In this document: positions 1 to 6,279 of the stretch, one piece after another
Layout: the number at the start of each line of letters is the position of its first letter
How positions within the stretch are numbered: position 1 is the first letter of the stretch
From: Clostridia bacterium
GTDB taxonomy: Bacteria; Bacillota_A; Clostridia; Oscillospirales; CAG-272
Length of the DNA: 11,039 nt
Reading direction: 5' to 3'
Assembly: GCA_017457545.1 (NCBI GenBank)
Contig: JAFTHF010000027.1
Location: 1-11,039, forward strand
Translations under genes and position numbers: made by a program
Notes under the pieces: model-generated
The model's input: only the letters and a program-made list of their open reading frames with translations
Told to the model about the DNA's origin: nothing
The model's database searches: none

Positions 1-308
1 ATGTGGCATAGGACATCTGCAGAGTCAGTGTTCGTTAATCGTGTAGTGCAGGTTGTCAAAAGGGATTAAAATCTATAATTGAGCATTTATAAACAGACAA
101 GTTCCCAAGGATTCGTATAGGCGTAGGACAAAAGCCTACACCCGAATATGACCTTGCCGACTGGGTGCTTGGCAGAATTCCCAAGGAAAATGAAAAGGCG
201 CTCTTCTCTGTTTTAGAGGTGGTGCCCCATATTCTCACTCTTATTTTAAAGGGTGATTTTGACACTGCAATGTGCAACTATAACGGATTTAACGGAAATA
301 AGATATAA
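1..308 (+). pseudogene. pth: peptidyl-tRNA hydrolase, 3' part, frame disrupted (5' end outside window)
   Basis: Peptidyl-tRNA hydrolase recycles peptidyl-tRNAs released from stalled ribosomes by cleaving the ester bond. Read in the frame of codon 306-308 (TAA stop), the sequence from about position 93 gives TDKFPRIRIGVGQKPTPEYD, then LADWVLGRIPKE and a normal-looking C-terminus ending NGFNGNKI; this is the characteristic C-terminal half of bacterial Pth. The same frame further upstream still follows the family pattern (RVSVR-stop-SCSAGCQKGLKSIIEHL against a family pattern close to RxRxxGSAGGHNGLKSII), but carries stops at 9-11, 36-38 and 90-92 and Cys/Gln in place of the conserved Gly/His. 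No frameshift is needed to keep alignment. The damage is confined to the first 90 bases of the window, so contig-end sequence error is as likely as true gene decay. The stop lies 10 bases before the next gene, so it probably heads or sits within that operon. Family identity is secure; its being a real pseudogene is not. Confidence 0.8.
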
Positions 309-318
309 GGAGAAAAAT

Positions 319-2499
319 ATGAAAAACTGTATTTGGATTACCAAAAAGGGCTCAGGCGTTTCTCATAATCGCCTTTACTACTTCAAGAAAACCTTTAATC
401 TTGACAAAATTGACGGGGGAGTGGTTGAAATTTCTGCTCAGAGCCGTTACAGACTTTACATGAACGGACATTTCTGCGCCTTTGGTCCCTGTAAGGGCAC
501 ACGTGAGCAGGTGTTCTTTGATACGGTAGATGTTAAGGACTATCTTAAGATAGGCGAAAACGAAATCTTTGTAGAGGTTATTCAGCTTTACGGCAGAGAT
601 TCCGACGGCGGTATTAATCCTGCTGACGGTGTGCTTCGTACAGGCATTTGCGCCCTCTGCTTTGAGCTTACCTGTGGTGACACAGTAATCAAGGCTGACG
701 AAAGCTGGCTTTGCGGTGAGCAAAAGGGACTTACAATGCTTTCCGCTATTCACGCAAACTCAGCCTCATTCCTTGAGGAGTTTGAAAGCTACCCTGTTGA
801 ATACGAAAACGCTGTAAAGCGCTGCGATGTGCATAACAATGAAAATGACCACTTCTGGTGGGGTGGCACATCAAATCTTTTCCTTTCAAAAAGACCTATC
901 CCCATGCTGAAAATGACCGAAATCCCCATTACGTATGATGGGTTTTACTACGATGCAGGCTATATTACCTTTGGCTTCCCCTTCTTTACCATTAAGGGTA
1001 AGGGCAAGGTAAGAATTGAATATTTTGAGTGCTTTGGCAAGCTTTATCCCACTAACACCAAGGCTGACCGTGCTGACCGTTCCCTTGGCTATGAGGACTT
1101 CTTTGCTGACACGGTTACAGTTGACGGCGAGCTTAAGTATTCCCCCTTCTGGTTCAGATGCTTCCGTTATGTAGCAATCAAGACCGAGGGCGATGTTACC
1201 GTTTCCTTTGATAAATTCCTTGAGGTTAATTATCCTATGCCTATCCGTAAGGATTACGATTTCGGCAGAGATGATGACAACAGGCTTTGGGAAATAAGCG
1301 TACGCACTCTCCAGAGATGTATGCACGAAACCTATGAGGACTGCCCCTACTATGAGCAGCTTCAGTACACAATGGATACCTCACTTCAGATGCTGTTTAA
1401 CTATCAGCTTTGCGATGATGACGCCCTTGCCAGAAAGGCAATGGACGATTTCGCTGCGGCGCAGATGGCAAACGGACTTATGCCGTCACGCTACCCCTGT
1501 GTTTACGATCAGCATATTCCCTCCTTCCAGTTCTACTTTATATTTATGGTATATCAGCACTACATTCGATTTGGCGACCTTTCCCTTGTAAGAAAGCATC
1601 TTCGTGCAATTGACGGTGTTGTTGAGTGGTTTACTGCTCTTATTGACGAGGACGGAATGGTTGGTCAGAGCAAGTACTGGAACTTTGTTGACTGGGCTAA
1701 GCCTTGGGTTTACGACCAGGCACGTGGCTGTGAGGGTGGTGTTCCCCTTGGAGTATACGAGGGCAATATCGGTCTTTACAATCCTATGATGGCGTACTTC
1801 CTCCAGGTTGGCGCAAAGCTTAACGAGCTTTGCGGACGCCGTGACGTAGCCAGGGAAGACATAAAAACCGCTAATCTTCTTATTAAGAATACAAAGAAAT
1901 ACTTCTACGATAAGGAAACAAAGCTGTTTGCAGACGATGTAAACCACATCTACTACTCTCAGCATATGCAGACCTGGTGTGTTCTTGCCGGTGTTGTCCG
2001 TGGAGAGCAGGCTAAGGAAATTATGACTCTCTCCCGTAATCTTGATGCCAAGAGCACCTATGCCTTTGCATTCTTCTACTTCCGTGCCCTTGAATCCTGC
2101 GGTCTTTACGAATATACCGAGGATATGATGAACTCCTACCGTGGACTTCTTAAGCTTAACTGCACAACAGTACCCGAAACCCCCGAGGAATCAAGAAGCG
2201 AATGTCACGCTTGGGGCGCTATCGCACTTTACGAGTTCAGCGCTACTGTGCTTGGTGTAAGAACAGAAAACGTAGCTGAAAAATCTATTTCCGTAAAGCC
2301 TTATATTAAGGACAGAGATTACGCCCGTGGCACAGTTTCCACTATTGCAGGAGATGTTACGGTTGAATGGAAGAAGGAAAACGGCACATTTATTATTAAT
2401 GTAAGCTCTGTAAACGATTGCGACAAGGTGGTTTATATGCCAAACGGCGATGTAGCTACCGTAAGTGAGAAAAACGGAACACTTACCTGTAATTTATAA
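319..2499 (+). CDS. alpha-L-rhamnosidase-like glycoside hydrolase (GH78 type), cytoplasmic
   Basis: Predicted 726-residue enzyme that would release terminal alpha-L-rhamnose from glycosides or oligosaccharides. The ATG at 319 is chosen over an upstream in-frame ATG at 253 because TAAGGAG lies directly upstream and because 253 lies inside pth. An N-terminal beta-rich region contains FGPCKGTREQVFFD (from residue 55), typical of the domain preceding the catalytic barrel in this family. The (alpha/alpha)6 barrel begins around residue 320; EDCPYYEQLQYTMDT (340-354) is the family's active-site signature, a variant of the classical D-x-P-x-R-x-E-R-x-G-W-x-G-D motif, with D341 and E346 as candidate catalytic residues. 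A second barrel signature CHAWGAIALYEF starts at C629, preceded by TVPETPEE with E620 a possible partner. A small beta domain closes the protein. There is no signal peptide or membrane segment, so it probably acts on imported substrates. At 726 residues it is somewhat short for GH78. The family call is strong; substrate specificity is inferred. Confidence 0.85.
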   Translation: MKNCIWITKKGSGVSHNRLYYFKKTFNLDKIDGGVVEISAQSRYRLYMNGHFCAFGPCKGTREQVFFDTVDVKDYLKIGENEIFVEVIQLYGRDSDGGINPADGVLRTGICALCFELTCGDTVIKADESWLCGEQKGLTMLSAIHANSASFLEEFESYPVEYENAVKRCDVHNNENDHFWWGGTSNLFLSKRPIPMLKMTEIPITYDGFYYDAGYITFGFPFFTIKGKGKVRIEYFECFGKLYPTNTKADRADRSLGYEDFFADTVTVDGELKYSPFWFRCFRYVAIKTEGDVTVSFDKFLEVNYPMPIRKDYDFGRDDDNRLWEISVRTLQRCMHETYEDCPYYEQLQYTMDTSLQMLFNYQLCDDDALARKAMDDFAAAQMANGLMPSRYPCVYDQHIPSFQFYFIFMVYQHYIRFGDLSLVRKHLRAIDGVVEWFTALIDEDGMVGQSKYWNFVDWAKPWVYDQARGCEGGVPLGVYEGNIGLYNPMMAYFLQVGAKLNELCGRRDVAREDIKTANLLIKNTKKYFYDKETKLFADDVNHIYYSQHMQTWCVLAGVVRGEQAKEIMTLSRNLDAKSTYAFAFFYFRALESCGLYEYTEDMMNSYRGLLKLNCTTVPETPEESRSECHAWGAIALYEFSATVLGVRTENVAEKSISVKPYIKDRDYARGTVSTIAGDVTVEWKKENGTFIINVSSVNDCDKVVYMPNGDVATVSEKNGTLTCNL

Positions 2500-2508
2500 G
2501 GAGAAAAT

Positions 2509-2886
2509 ATGAAAATTGCACTTATTGCACACGATAAGAAAAAGGATACTATGATTAAGCTTGCAATCAAGTATCAGGATATTTTAAAGGACCATGAGCT
2601 TTACGCAACAGGCACAACAGGTACACTTGTAATGGGTGAAACCGGTCTTAAGATAACAAGAATGAAAAGCGGTCCTCTCGGTGGTGACCAGCAGATAGGC
2701 TCCATGGTTGCCGAGGGCAAGCTTGACCTTATTATCTTCCTCCGTGACCCCCTTACCTCTCAGCCTCACGAGCCTGACGTTTCCGCACTTCTCCGTCTTT
2801 GCGACGTTCAATCAATTCCCTTGGCTACAAACTACAAAAGCGCCGAGATTATACTTGACGCTATGAGAGCAGGTATAGTAAAATGA
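2509..2886 (+). CDS. mgsA: methylglyoxal synthase
   Basis: Converts dihydroxyacetone phosphate to methylglyoxal plus phosphate in the cytoplasm, a bypass of lower glycolysis that relieves sugar-phosphate build-up when phosphate is short. The 125-residue length is normal for the family. Visible hallmarks are the N-terminal [10 protein letters not shown] (H8, D9), the phosphate-binding ATGTTG loop (33-38), the [10 protein letters not shown] motif with the expected catalytic D60, FLRDPL with D80, and PHEPDV with H87 and D90, followed by the family's C-terminal LATNYKSAE. The ATG is preceded by TAAGGAG, in which the stop codon of the rhamnosidase gene forms part of the ribosome binding site. The TGA stop overlaps the start of the following lipoprotein gene (ATGA). 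Placement after a rhamnosidase is suggestive, because rhamnose breakdown yields DHAP, the substrate of this enzyme. Confidence 0.96.
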   Translation: MKIALIAHDKKKDTMIKLAIKYQDILKDHELYATGTTGTLVMGETGLKITRMKSGPLGGDQQIGSMVAEGKLDLIIFLRDPLTSQPHEPDVSALLRLCDVQSIPLATNYKSAEIILDAMRAGIVK

Positions 2887-3356
2887 AAAGATTTTTAAGC
2901 TTAATTCTTGTAATCGTCCTCTCCTTATCCGTTCTTGTTTTTACAGGCTGTGGCGACAAGGTTTACCCCGAGGACTACGAAAGCATTGTTCTTGATGAAG
3001 AAAAGCCGGTTGATTCTATAACTCTTCTTTATTCCGAGGGCGCTCTTTCCTCAAACACATTCTTCCCCATTGATGTTACCGATAAGGCTGTAATTGCAGA
3101 CATTCTTACTCTTCTTAAGGACGCAGAGGACGGCTTTAAGGAAATTACAAACGAAGATGTGCTTACCCTTTCCGATGCTAACATATGCATTTCCGTAAAG
3201 AGTGGCGGCAGCTACGTTGCAAGATACTTTGTTTACGATACAGGCTACATCTACTCCCTTTCCGGCTACGTGGTAAACAAAAACTATCAGTCCCTTGATA
3301 AGACAAGCTACGCTGACCTTTTCGATATTTACGTTCGCCTTGGCGGCAAGCACTAA
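2883..3356 (+). CDS. small lipoprotein A of unknown function
   Basis: 157-residue protein with a lipoprotein signal peptide: K2-R3, a hydrophobic stretch from about residue 4 to 20, and lipobox VFTGC with C23 as the lipidated residue, so it should be anchored to the outer face of the membrane. The mature part is acidic and mixed in composition, with no further TM segment and no domain I recognise. It shares two short patterns with the next two genes: E-G-A-L-S-S (around residue 52-57) and T-G-Y-I-Y toward the C-terminus, suggesting a common ancestor. Its ATG overlaps the mgsA TGA, and only a weak Shine-Dalgarno (AGCAGG) precedes it, so it is likely translated by coupling to mgsA. Lipoprotein assignment is firm; function unknown. 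Confidence 0.85.
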   Translation: MKRFLSLILVIVLSLSVLVFTGCGDKVYPEDYESIVLDEEKPVDSITLLYSEGALSSNTFFPIDVTDKAVIADILTLLKDAEDGFKEITNEDVLTLSDANICISVKSGGSYVARYFVYDTGYIYSLSGYVVNKNYQSLDKTSYADLFDIYVRLGGKH

Positions 3357-3426
3357 AGTGCAGCGTCCCACCGGCAGCGATATAAATCTCTTTTGGGATT
3401 TGCCATATAACTTCGATAAGATATGC

Positions 3427-3441
3427 CCTGTGTGGCACAGG
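3427..3441 (+). promoter_or_regulatory. small hairpin overlapping the ribosome binding site of lipoprotein B
   Basis: CCTGTG (3427-3432), a TGG loop and CACAGG (3436-3441) form a perfect 6-bp stem. The 3' arm includes the first bases of the AGGAGG ribosome binding site (3439-3444) of the gene starting at 3450. Folding would partly hide the site. A regulatory role is only a possibility. The rest of the 93-base gap (3357-3449) has a second weak stem (AAATCTC/GGGATTT around a TTTT loop, near 3387-3404) and no convincing promoter. Confidence 0.35.
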
Positions 3442-3449
3442 AGGGTTTT

Positions 3450-3941
3450 ATGAAAAGAATTATTAGTATAGCTTTGATTTTGGCTCTTTCTCTCTCAGCC
3501 TTTATTCTTGTAGGCTGCAGTGCAGAAAAAAATGAAAGCGTTGCTTACAACAAATACGTAGTCAATCGCACGGTTGACGTAGATAAAATAGAATTACATC
3601 ATATGTACGGAACTCTTTCCTCAATCGTGGACTTTGCAGCCACAGCAGACACCGACGATTCCTCGGAGATAGAGGATTTTCTTAAAAAGCTTGCAAGCGA
3701 AAACCTCAGCTTTGAGGCAATGGAGGAGGACCCGTCCTTTAGTGAGCTGACGGTTACTGAGCATCTTGGTGTTCGTCTGTGTCACGACAAGGATGAATAC
3801 TGCTATATTAGAATAGCAACAACAGGATATGTTTACGTTTATGATACCGATAAAAACGATGAAGAAATATGCTTTAAATCTACAACCACAGTAGATTTTA
3901 AAGCCTACAAGGATTTTTATAAAAAATGGTATAATTTTTAA
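3450..3941 (+). CDS. small lipoprotein B of unknown function
   Basis: 163-residue predicted lipoprotein. The ATG at 3450 is preferred over one at 3423 because AGGAGG sits just upstream of it and because the signal peptide MKRIISIALIL starts there. The lipobox LVGC places the lipidated cysteine at residue 23, the same position as in the genes either side. The mature domain is rich in Asp and Glu and contains YGTLSS, LASENLSF and TTGYVYVYD. These match GSLSS, LASENLQF and DGYVYIYD in the next gene, and more loosely GALSS and TGYIYS in the previous one. The protein is a tandem paralogue, closest to lipoprotein C. No known domain recognised. It is 93 bases from lipoprotein A, the largest gap in the block, with a hairpin over the ribosome binding site. 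Confidence 0.85.
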   Translation: MKRIISIALILALSLSAFILVGCSAEKNESVAYNKYVVNRTVDVDKIELHHMYGTLSSIVDFAATADTDDSSEIEDFLKKLASENLSFEAMEEDPSFSELTVTEHLGVRLCHDKDEYCYIRIATTGYVYVYDTDKNDEEICFKSTTTVDFKAYKDFYKKWYNF

Positions 3942-3952
3942 AAGGGGTCCCT

Positions 3953-4420
3953 ATGAAAAGAATTATAAGTATTGCTTTACTTACTTCTCTTTGCCTCTCA
4001 GCCTTTATTCTTGTAGGCTGCAGCAAGGGAGAAAAAACAGGAATTGAAATGTACGACAAGTACATAGCTACGGGCTCTAAAAGGATACGTAATATAGAGG
4101 TATCCTACCATGAGGGAAGCCTCTCCTCTATAATGAATTTCCCCAAATCGTCAGAAAAGTCCTCTAAGATTGACAGAGTTACGGACAAGCTTGCCTCCGA
4201 AAATCTTCAATTTAAGCTTTTGAAGGGCGAGGTTCCCTCTATGCTTGAAAATGTTTTATTTACCTTTAACAAGGGTACTGATGACGAGTACTCCATTATG
4301 GTTTATCAGGACGGATACGTATATATCTATGATATCGCCGAAAACGGCGCAAAGCTTTACTATGTTTCCACCACAACAGTAAACAAGCAGGACTATATGG
4401 ATATCTATAAAAATTGGTAA
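3953..4420 (+). CDS. small lipoprotein C of unknown function
   Basis: 155-residue predicted lipoprotein starting 11 bases after the previous stop, with AAAGGGG as ribosome binding site. The signal peptide (MKRIISIALL to LVGC, lipidated C23) is almost the same as that of lipoprotein B at both protein and DNA level: the stretch encoding LSAFILVGCS is essentially identical in the two genes, pointing to duplication. The mature part is more basic than B, keeps the GSLSS, LASENLQF and DGYVYIYD patterns, and ends YMDIYKNW, matching YKDFYKKW in B. It is the last gene of the block, with a terminator immediately downstream. Function unknown. Confidence 0.85.
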   Translation: MKRIISIALLTSLCLSAFILVGCSKGEKTGIEMYDKYIATGSKRIRNIEVSYHEGSLSSIMNFPKSSEKSSKIDRVTDKLASENLQFKLLKGEVPSMLENVLFTFNKGTDDEYSIMVYQDGYVYIYDIAENGAKLYYVSTTTVNKQDYMDIYKNW

Positions 4421-4426
4421 GGAAAT

Positions 4427-4458
4427 AAACACCGAATTCAATGAAATTCGGTGTTTTT
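4427..4458 (+). terminator. Rho-independent terminator after the lipoprotein block
   Basis: Perfect 12-bp stem (arms 4427-4438 and 4445-4456, core ACACCGAATT) with a 6-base loop, followed by a run of T. It begins 6 bases after the stop codon of lipoprotein C, so it ends the transcript carrying the rhamnosidase, mgsA and the lipoproteins. Confidence 0.88.
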
Positions 4459-4468
4459 CTTCGGTTTT

Positions 4469-4496
4469 TATGTATGTTTGTATACAAACCTACATA
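4469..4496. promoter_or_regulatory. 28-bp near-perfect palindrome upstream of the rny promoter, candidate operator
   Basis: The two 14-base arms (4469-4482 and 4483-4496) are complementary except for one pair; the centre GTTTGTATACAAAC is a perfect 14-bp palindrome. It lies 41 bases upstream of the -35 box of rny and just after the previous terminator. There is no loop and no T-tract, which argues for a dimeric protein binding site rather than a terminator. No regulator can be named from the sequence. Confidence 0.45.
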
Positions 4497-4537
4497 CTAT
4501 TTTGAGGGCAGAAATACGAGAAATTTCCGTTTTTCTC

Positions 4538-4566
4538 TTGACATAATTGCTTCTATAATATAAAAT
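4538..4566 (+). promoter_or_regulatory. sigma-A type promoter for rny
   Basis: TTGACA (4538-4543), exactly 17 bases, then TAAAAT (4561-4566). The transcript would start near 4573 and carry a leader of about 80 bases before the rny start codon. The leader is AT-rich with no structure I can define. Confidence 0.75.
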
Positions 4567-4653
4567 AATAATGTGTATCTATGTCTTATTATATAAATTT
4601 AAGACTTTTACATATTGCATTACATACGGAAATAAAATGAAAAGGAGGTAGAA

Positions 4654-6195
4654 ATGGAAGTATTATATGCGGTTATCGGCGCAGTCGCTGGTATCGTTAT
4701 CGGTATTCTCTTGGGCATTCTTTTGCGTAAGAAAATCGCCGAGAAACAGATAGGCTCTGCTGAAGAGCAGGCGAAGAAGCTCCTTGAGGACGCAATCAAG
4801 GCTGCTGAAACAAAACGCAAGGAATCAATACTTGAGGCTAAGGAAGAAATCCTTGCTGCTCGTAACGAGCACGAGCATGAGGTTAAGGAGCGCAGAGCTG
4901 AGCTTAGTCGACAGGAAATGCGTTTGAATACTCGAGAGGAAAATCTCGACAAAAAGATTGACGCCGTAGAAAAGAAGGACGAGCTTCTTTCCAAGAAAAT
5001 TAAAGAAACAGAAGAATTAAATCAAAAAATCTCTCAGGCCCGTGATGAACAGCTTAAGCTGCTTGAAAAAATCTCGGGATACAGTATAGATGAGGCACGT
5101 GCTCTGCTTATCAAGAACCTTGAGGATGATGTTAAGTATGAGCAGGCTCAGAAGCTTATTGAGCTTGAGGCTGAATTTAAAGAGGAGGCAGACAAAAAGG
5201 CAAAGAATATTATTTCTCTTGCTATTGCACGTTGCGCTGCCGACCACGTTTCTGAGGCTACCATCTCCGTTGTGCCCTTGCCCAACGATGAGATGAAGGG
5301 TAGAATTATCGGACGTGAGTGACGTAATGTCCGTACTATTGAAAACCTTACAGGTGTTGAGCTTATTATCGACGATACACCTGAGGCAATTACAATCTCC
5401 GGCTTTGACCCCGTTCGCAGAGAGGTTGCAAGGCTTGCCCTTGAAAAGCTTATCTCCGACGGTAGAATCCATCCTACAAGAATTGAGGATTGCGTTGAAA
5501 AGGCTAAGCGTGAGGTTGAAGCATCTATTAAGCAGGCCGGCGAAAAGGCTACCTTTGACACAGGCATTCACGGTCTTAATATTGAGCTTGTTAAGCTCCT
5601 TGGCAGACTTAAGTACAGAACCAGCTACGGTCAGAACGTGCTTACCCACTCTATCGAGGTTGCAGAGCTTGCAGGCGTTATGGCTGCTGAGCTTGGCGCA
5701 GATGTTACTCTTGCTAAGCGTGCAGGTCTTCTCCACGATATCGGTAAGGCTCTTACAGCTGAAATCGAGGGCTCCCACGTACAGATTGGCGTAGACGTGG
5801 CTAAGAAATATAAGGAAAGCAAGGAAATTCTCCATGCTATTGAGGCGCACCACGGTGACGTTGAGCCTCACTCCATCATTGCGGTTATCGTTCAGGCTGC
5901 TGACGCAATTTCAGCTGCACGTCCCGGTGCCCGCCGTGAAAACCTTGAAAACTATATTAAGCGTCTTGAAAAGCTTGAGGAAATCGCAGGTGGCTTTGAC
6001 GGAGTTGAAAAGACATTTGCAATTCAGGCAGGCCGTGAAATCAGAATTATGGTTAAGCCTGAGCTTATCAATGATGAAAGAATGGCCCTTGTTGCACGTG
6101 ATATAGTTAAGAAGATTGAGTCCGAGCTTGAGTATCCCGGACAGATTAAGGTTAACCTTATCCGTGAAAGCAGAGTTGTAGATTACGCAAAGTAA
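4654..6195 (+). pseudogene. rny: ribonuclease Y, reading frame interrupted by an in-frame TGA
   Basis: RNase Y is a membrane-anchored endoribonuclease that initiates mRNA decay in Bacillota. Start ATG at 4654 follows a strong AAGGAGG (4642-4648). Including the interrupted codon, the frame is 513 codons plus TAA, close to the usual ~520. Order: one N-terminal TM segment (residues 3-24), a long charged coiled coil (about 25-190), a KH domain beginning near residue 200, an HD domain with H332, H361-D362 (HDIGKA) and H399 (AHHGD), and the family C-terminus ending AKRL-type sequence VVDYAK. Codon 223 is TGA at 5320-5322, in the KH loop GRIIGRE-stop-RNVRT, where the family has Gly (GREGRN). A single G to T change from GGA explains it. 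All sequence downstream is intact and highly conserved. The next in-frame start is a GTG at 5638, without a ribosome binding site and already inside the HD domain, so independent expression of the C-terminal part is unlikely. Sequencing error, recent nonsense mutation or recoding are the options. Confidence 0.9.
5320..5322 (+). other. in-frame TGA in the KH-domain GXXG loop of rny
   Basis: TGA codon 223 of RNase Y, between GRE and RNVRT. The conserved residue here is the second glycine of the GXXG RNA-binding loop. Four other genes in this window end normally with TGA, so TGA is a stop codon here. Confidence 0.9.
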
Positions 6196-6211
6196 TAAAT
6201 ATGAAAACAAT

Positions 6212-6240
6212 GAAAGCGAAGCCTGTGTGACTTCGCTTTC
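6212..6240 (+). other. stem-loop between rny and ymdB
   Basis: GAAAGCGAAG (6212-6221) pairs perfectly with CTTCGCTTTC (6231-6240) around a 9-base loop, 17 bases after the rny stop. Only TTAAA follows, not a T-tract, so it is at best a weak or attenuating terminator, or an RNA-processing or stability hairpin between the two genes. A smaller stem (TTGCC/GGCAA, about 6250-6263) lies just before ymdB. Confidence 0.5.
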
Positions 6241-6279
6241 TTAAACACCTTGCCAAATGGCAAATAGAAAGTTGTTTTT

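Noticed and set aside
253..318. Longer N-terminus of the rhamnosidase from ATG 253
   Set aside because: It lies inside the pth reading frame, lacks a ribosome binding site, and the ATG at 319 has an ideal one.
4554..4559. TATAAT at 4554 as the -10 box of the rny promoter
   Set aside because: It is only 10 bases from TTGACA, too close; TAAAAT at 4561 gives the correct 17-base spacing.
5320..5322. TGA read as glycine under an altered genetic code (as in SR1/Gracilibacteria)
   Set aside because: Four other genes here (mgsA, ymdB, the LytTR regulator and the four-TM protein) end at TGA at or near the expected family length, mostly in ATGA-type overlaps, and the Pth remnant has TAA and TAG stops that a TGA reassignment would not explain.
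5310..5333. CGGAC/GTCCG inverted repeat around the rny TGA as a selenocysteine or readthrough element
   Set aside because: The stem is only 5 bp with a 14-base loop containing the TGA itself, whereas bacterial SECIS hairpins lie just downstream; the pairing follows from codons for the conserved GRE and NVR residues, and RNase Y has Gly, not Cys, at this site.
5017..5871. Long open frame on the - strand opposite rny (also others opposite the rhamnosidase, kinase and ymdB)
   Set aside because: These are antisense shadows of strongly conserved + strand genes, with low-complexity Leu/Ser/Lys-rich products and no ribosome binding sites.
5638..6195. Separate gene for the C-terminal half of RNase Y starting at GTG 5638
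   Set aside because: No ribosome binding site, the start falls inside the HD domain just before H332, and 105 upstream codons after the TGA are clearly still RNase Y coding sequence.
6212..6240. Stem-loop after rny as a full terminator
   Set aside because: No T-tract follows and ymdB has no clear promoter of its own, so transcription probably continues.
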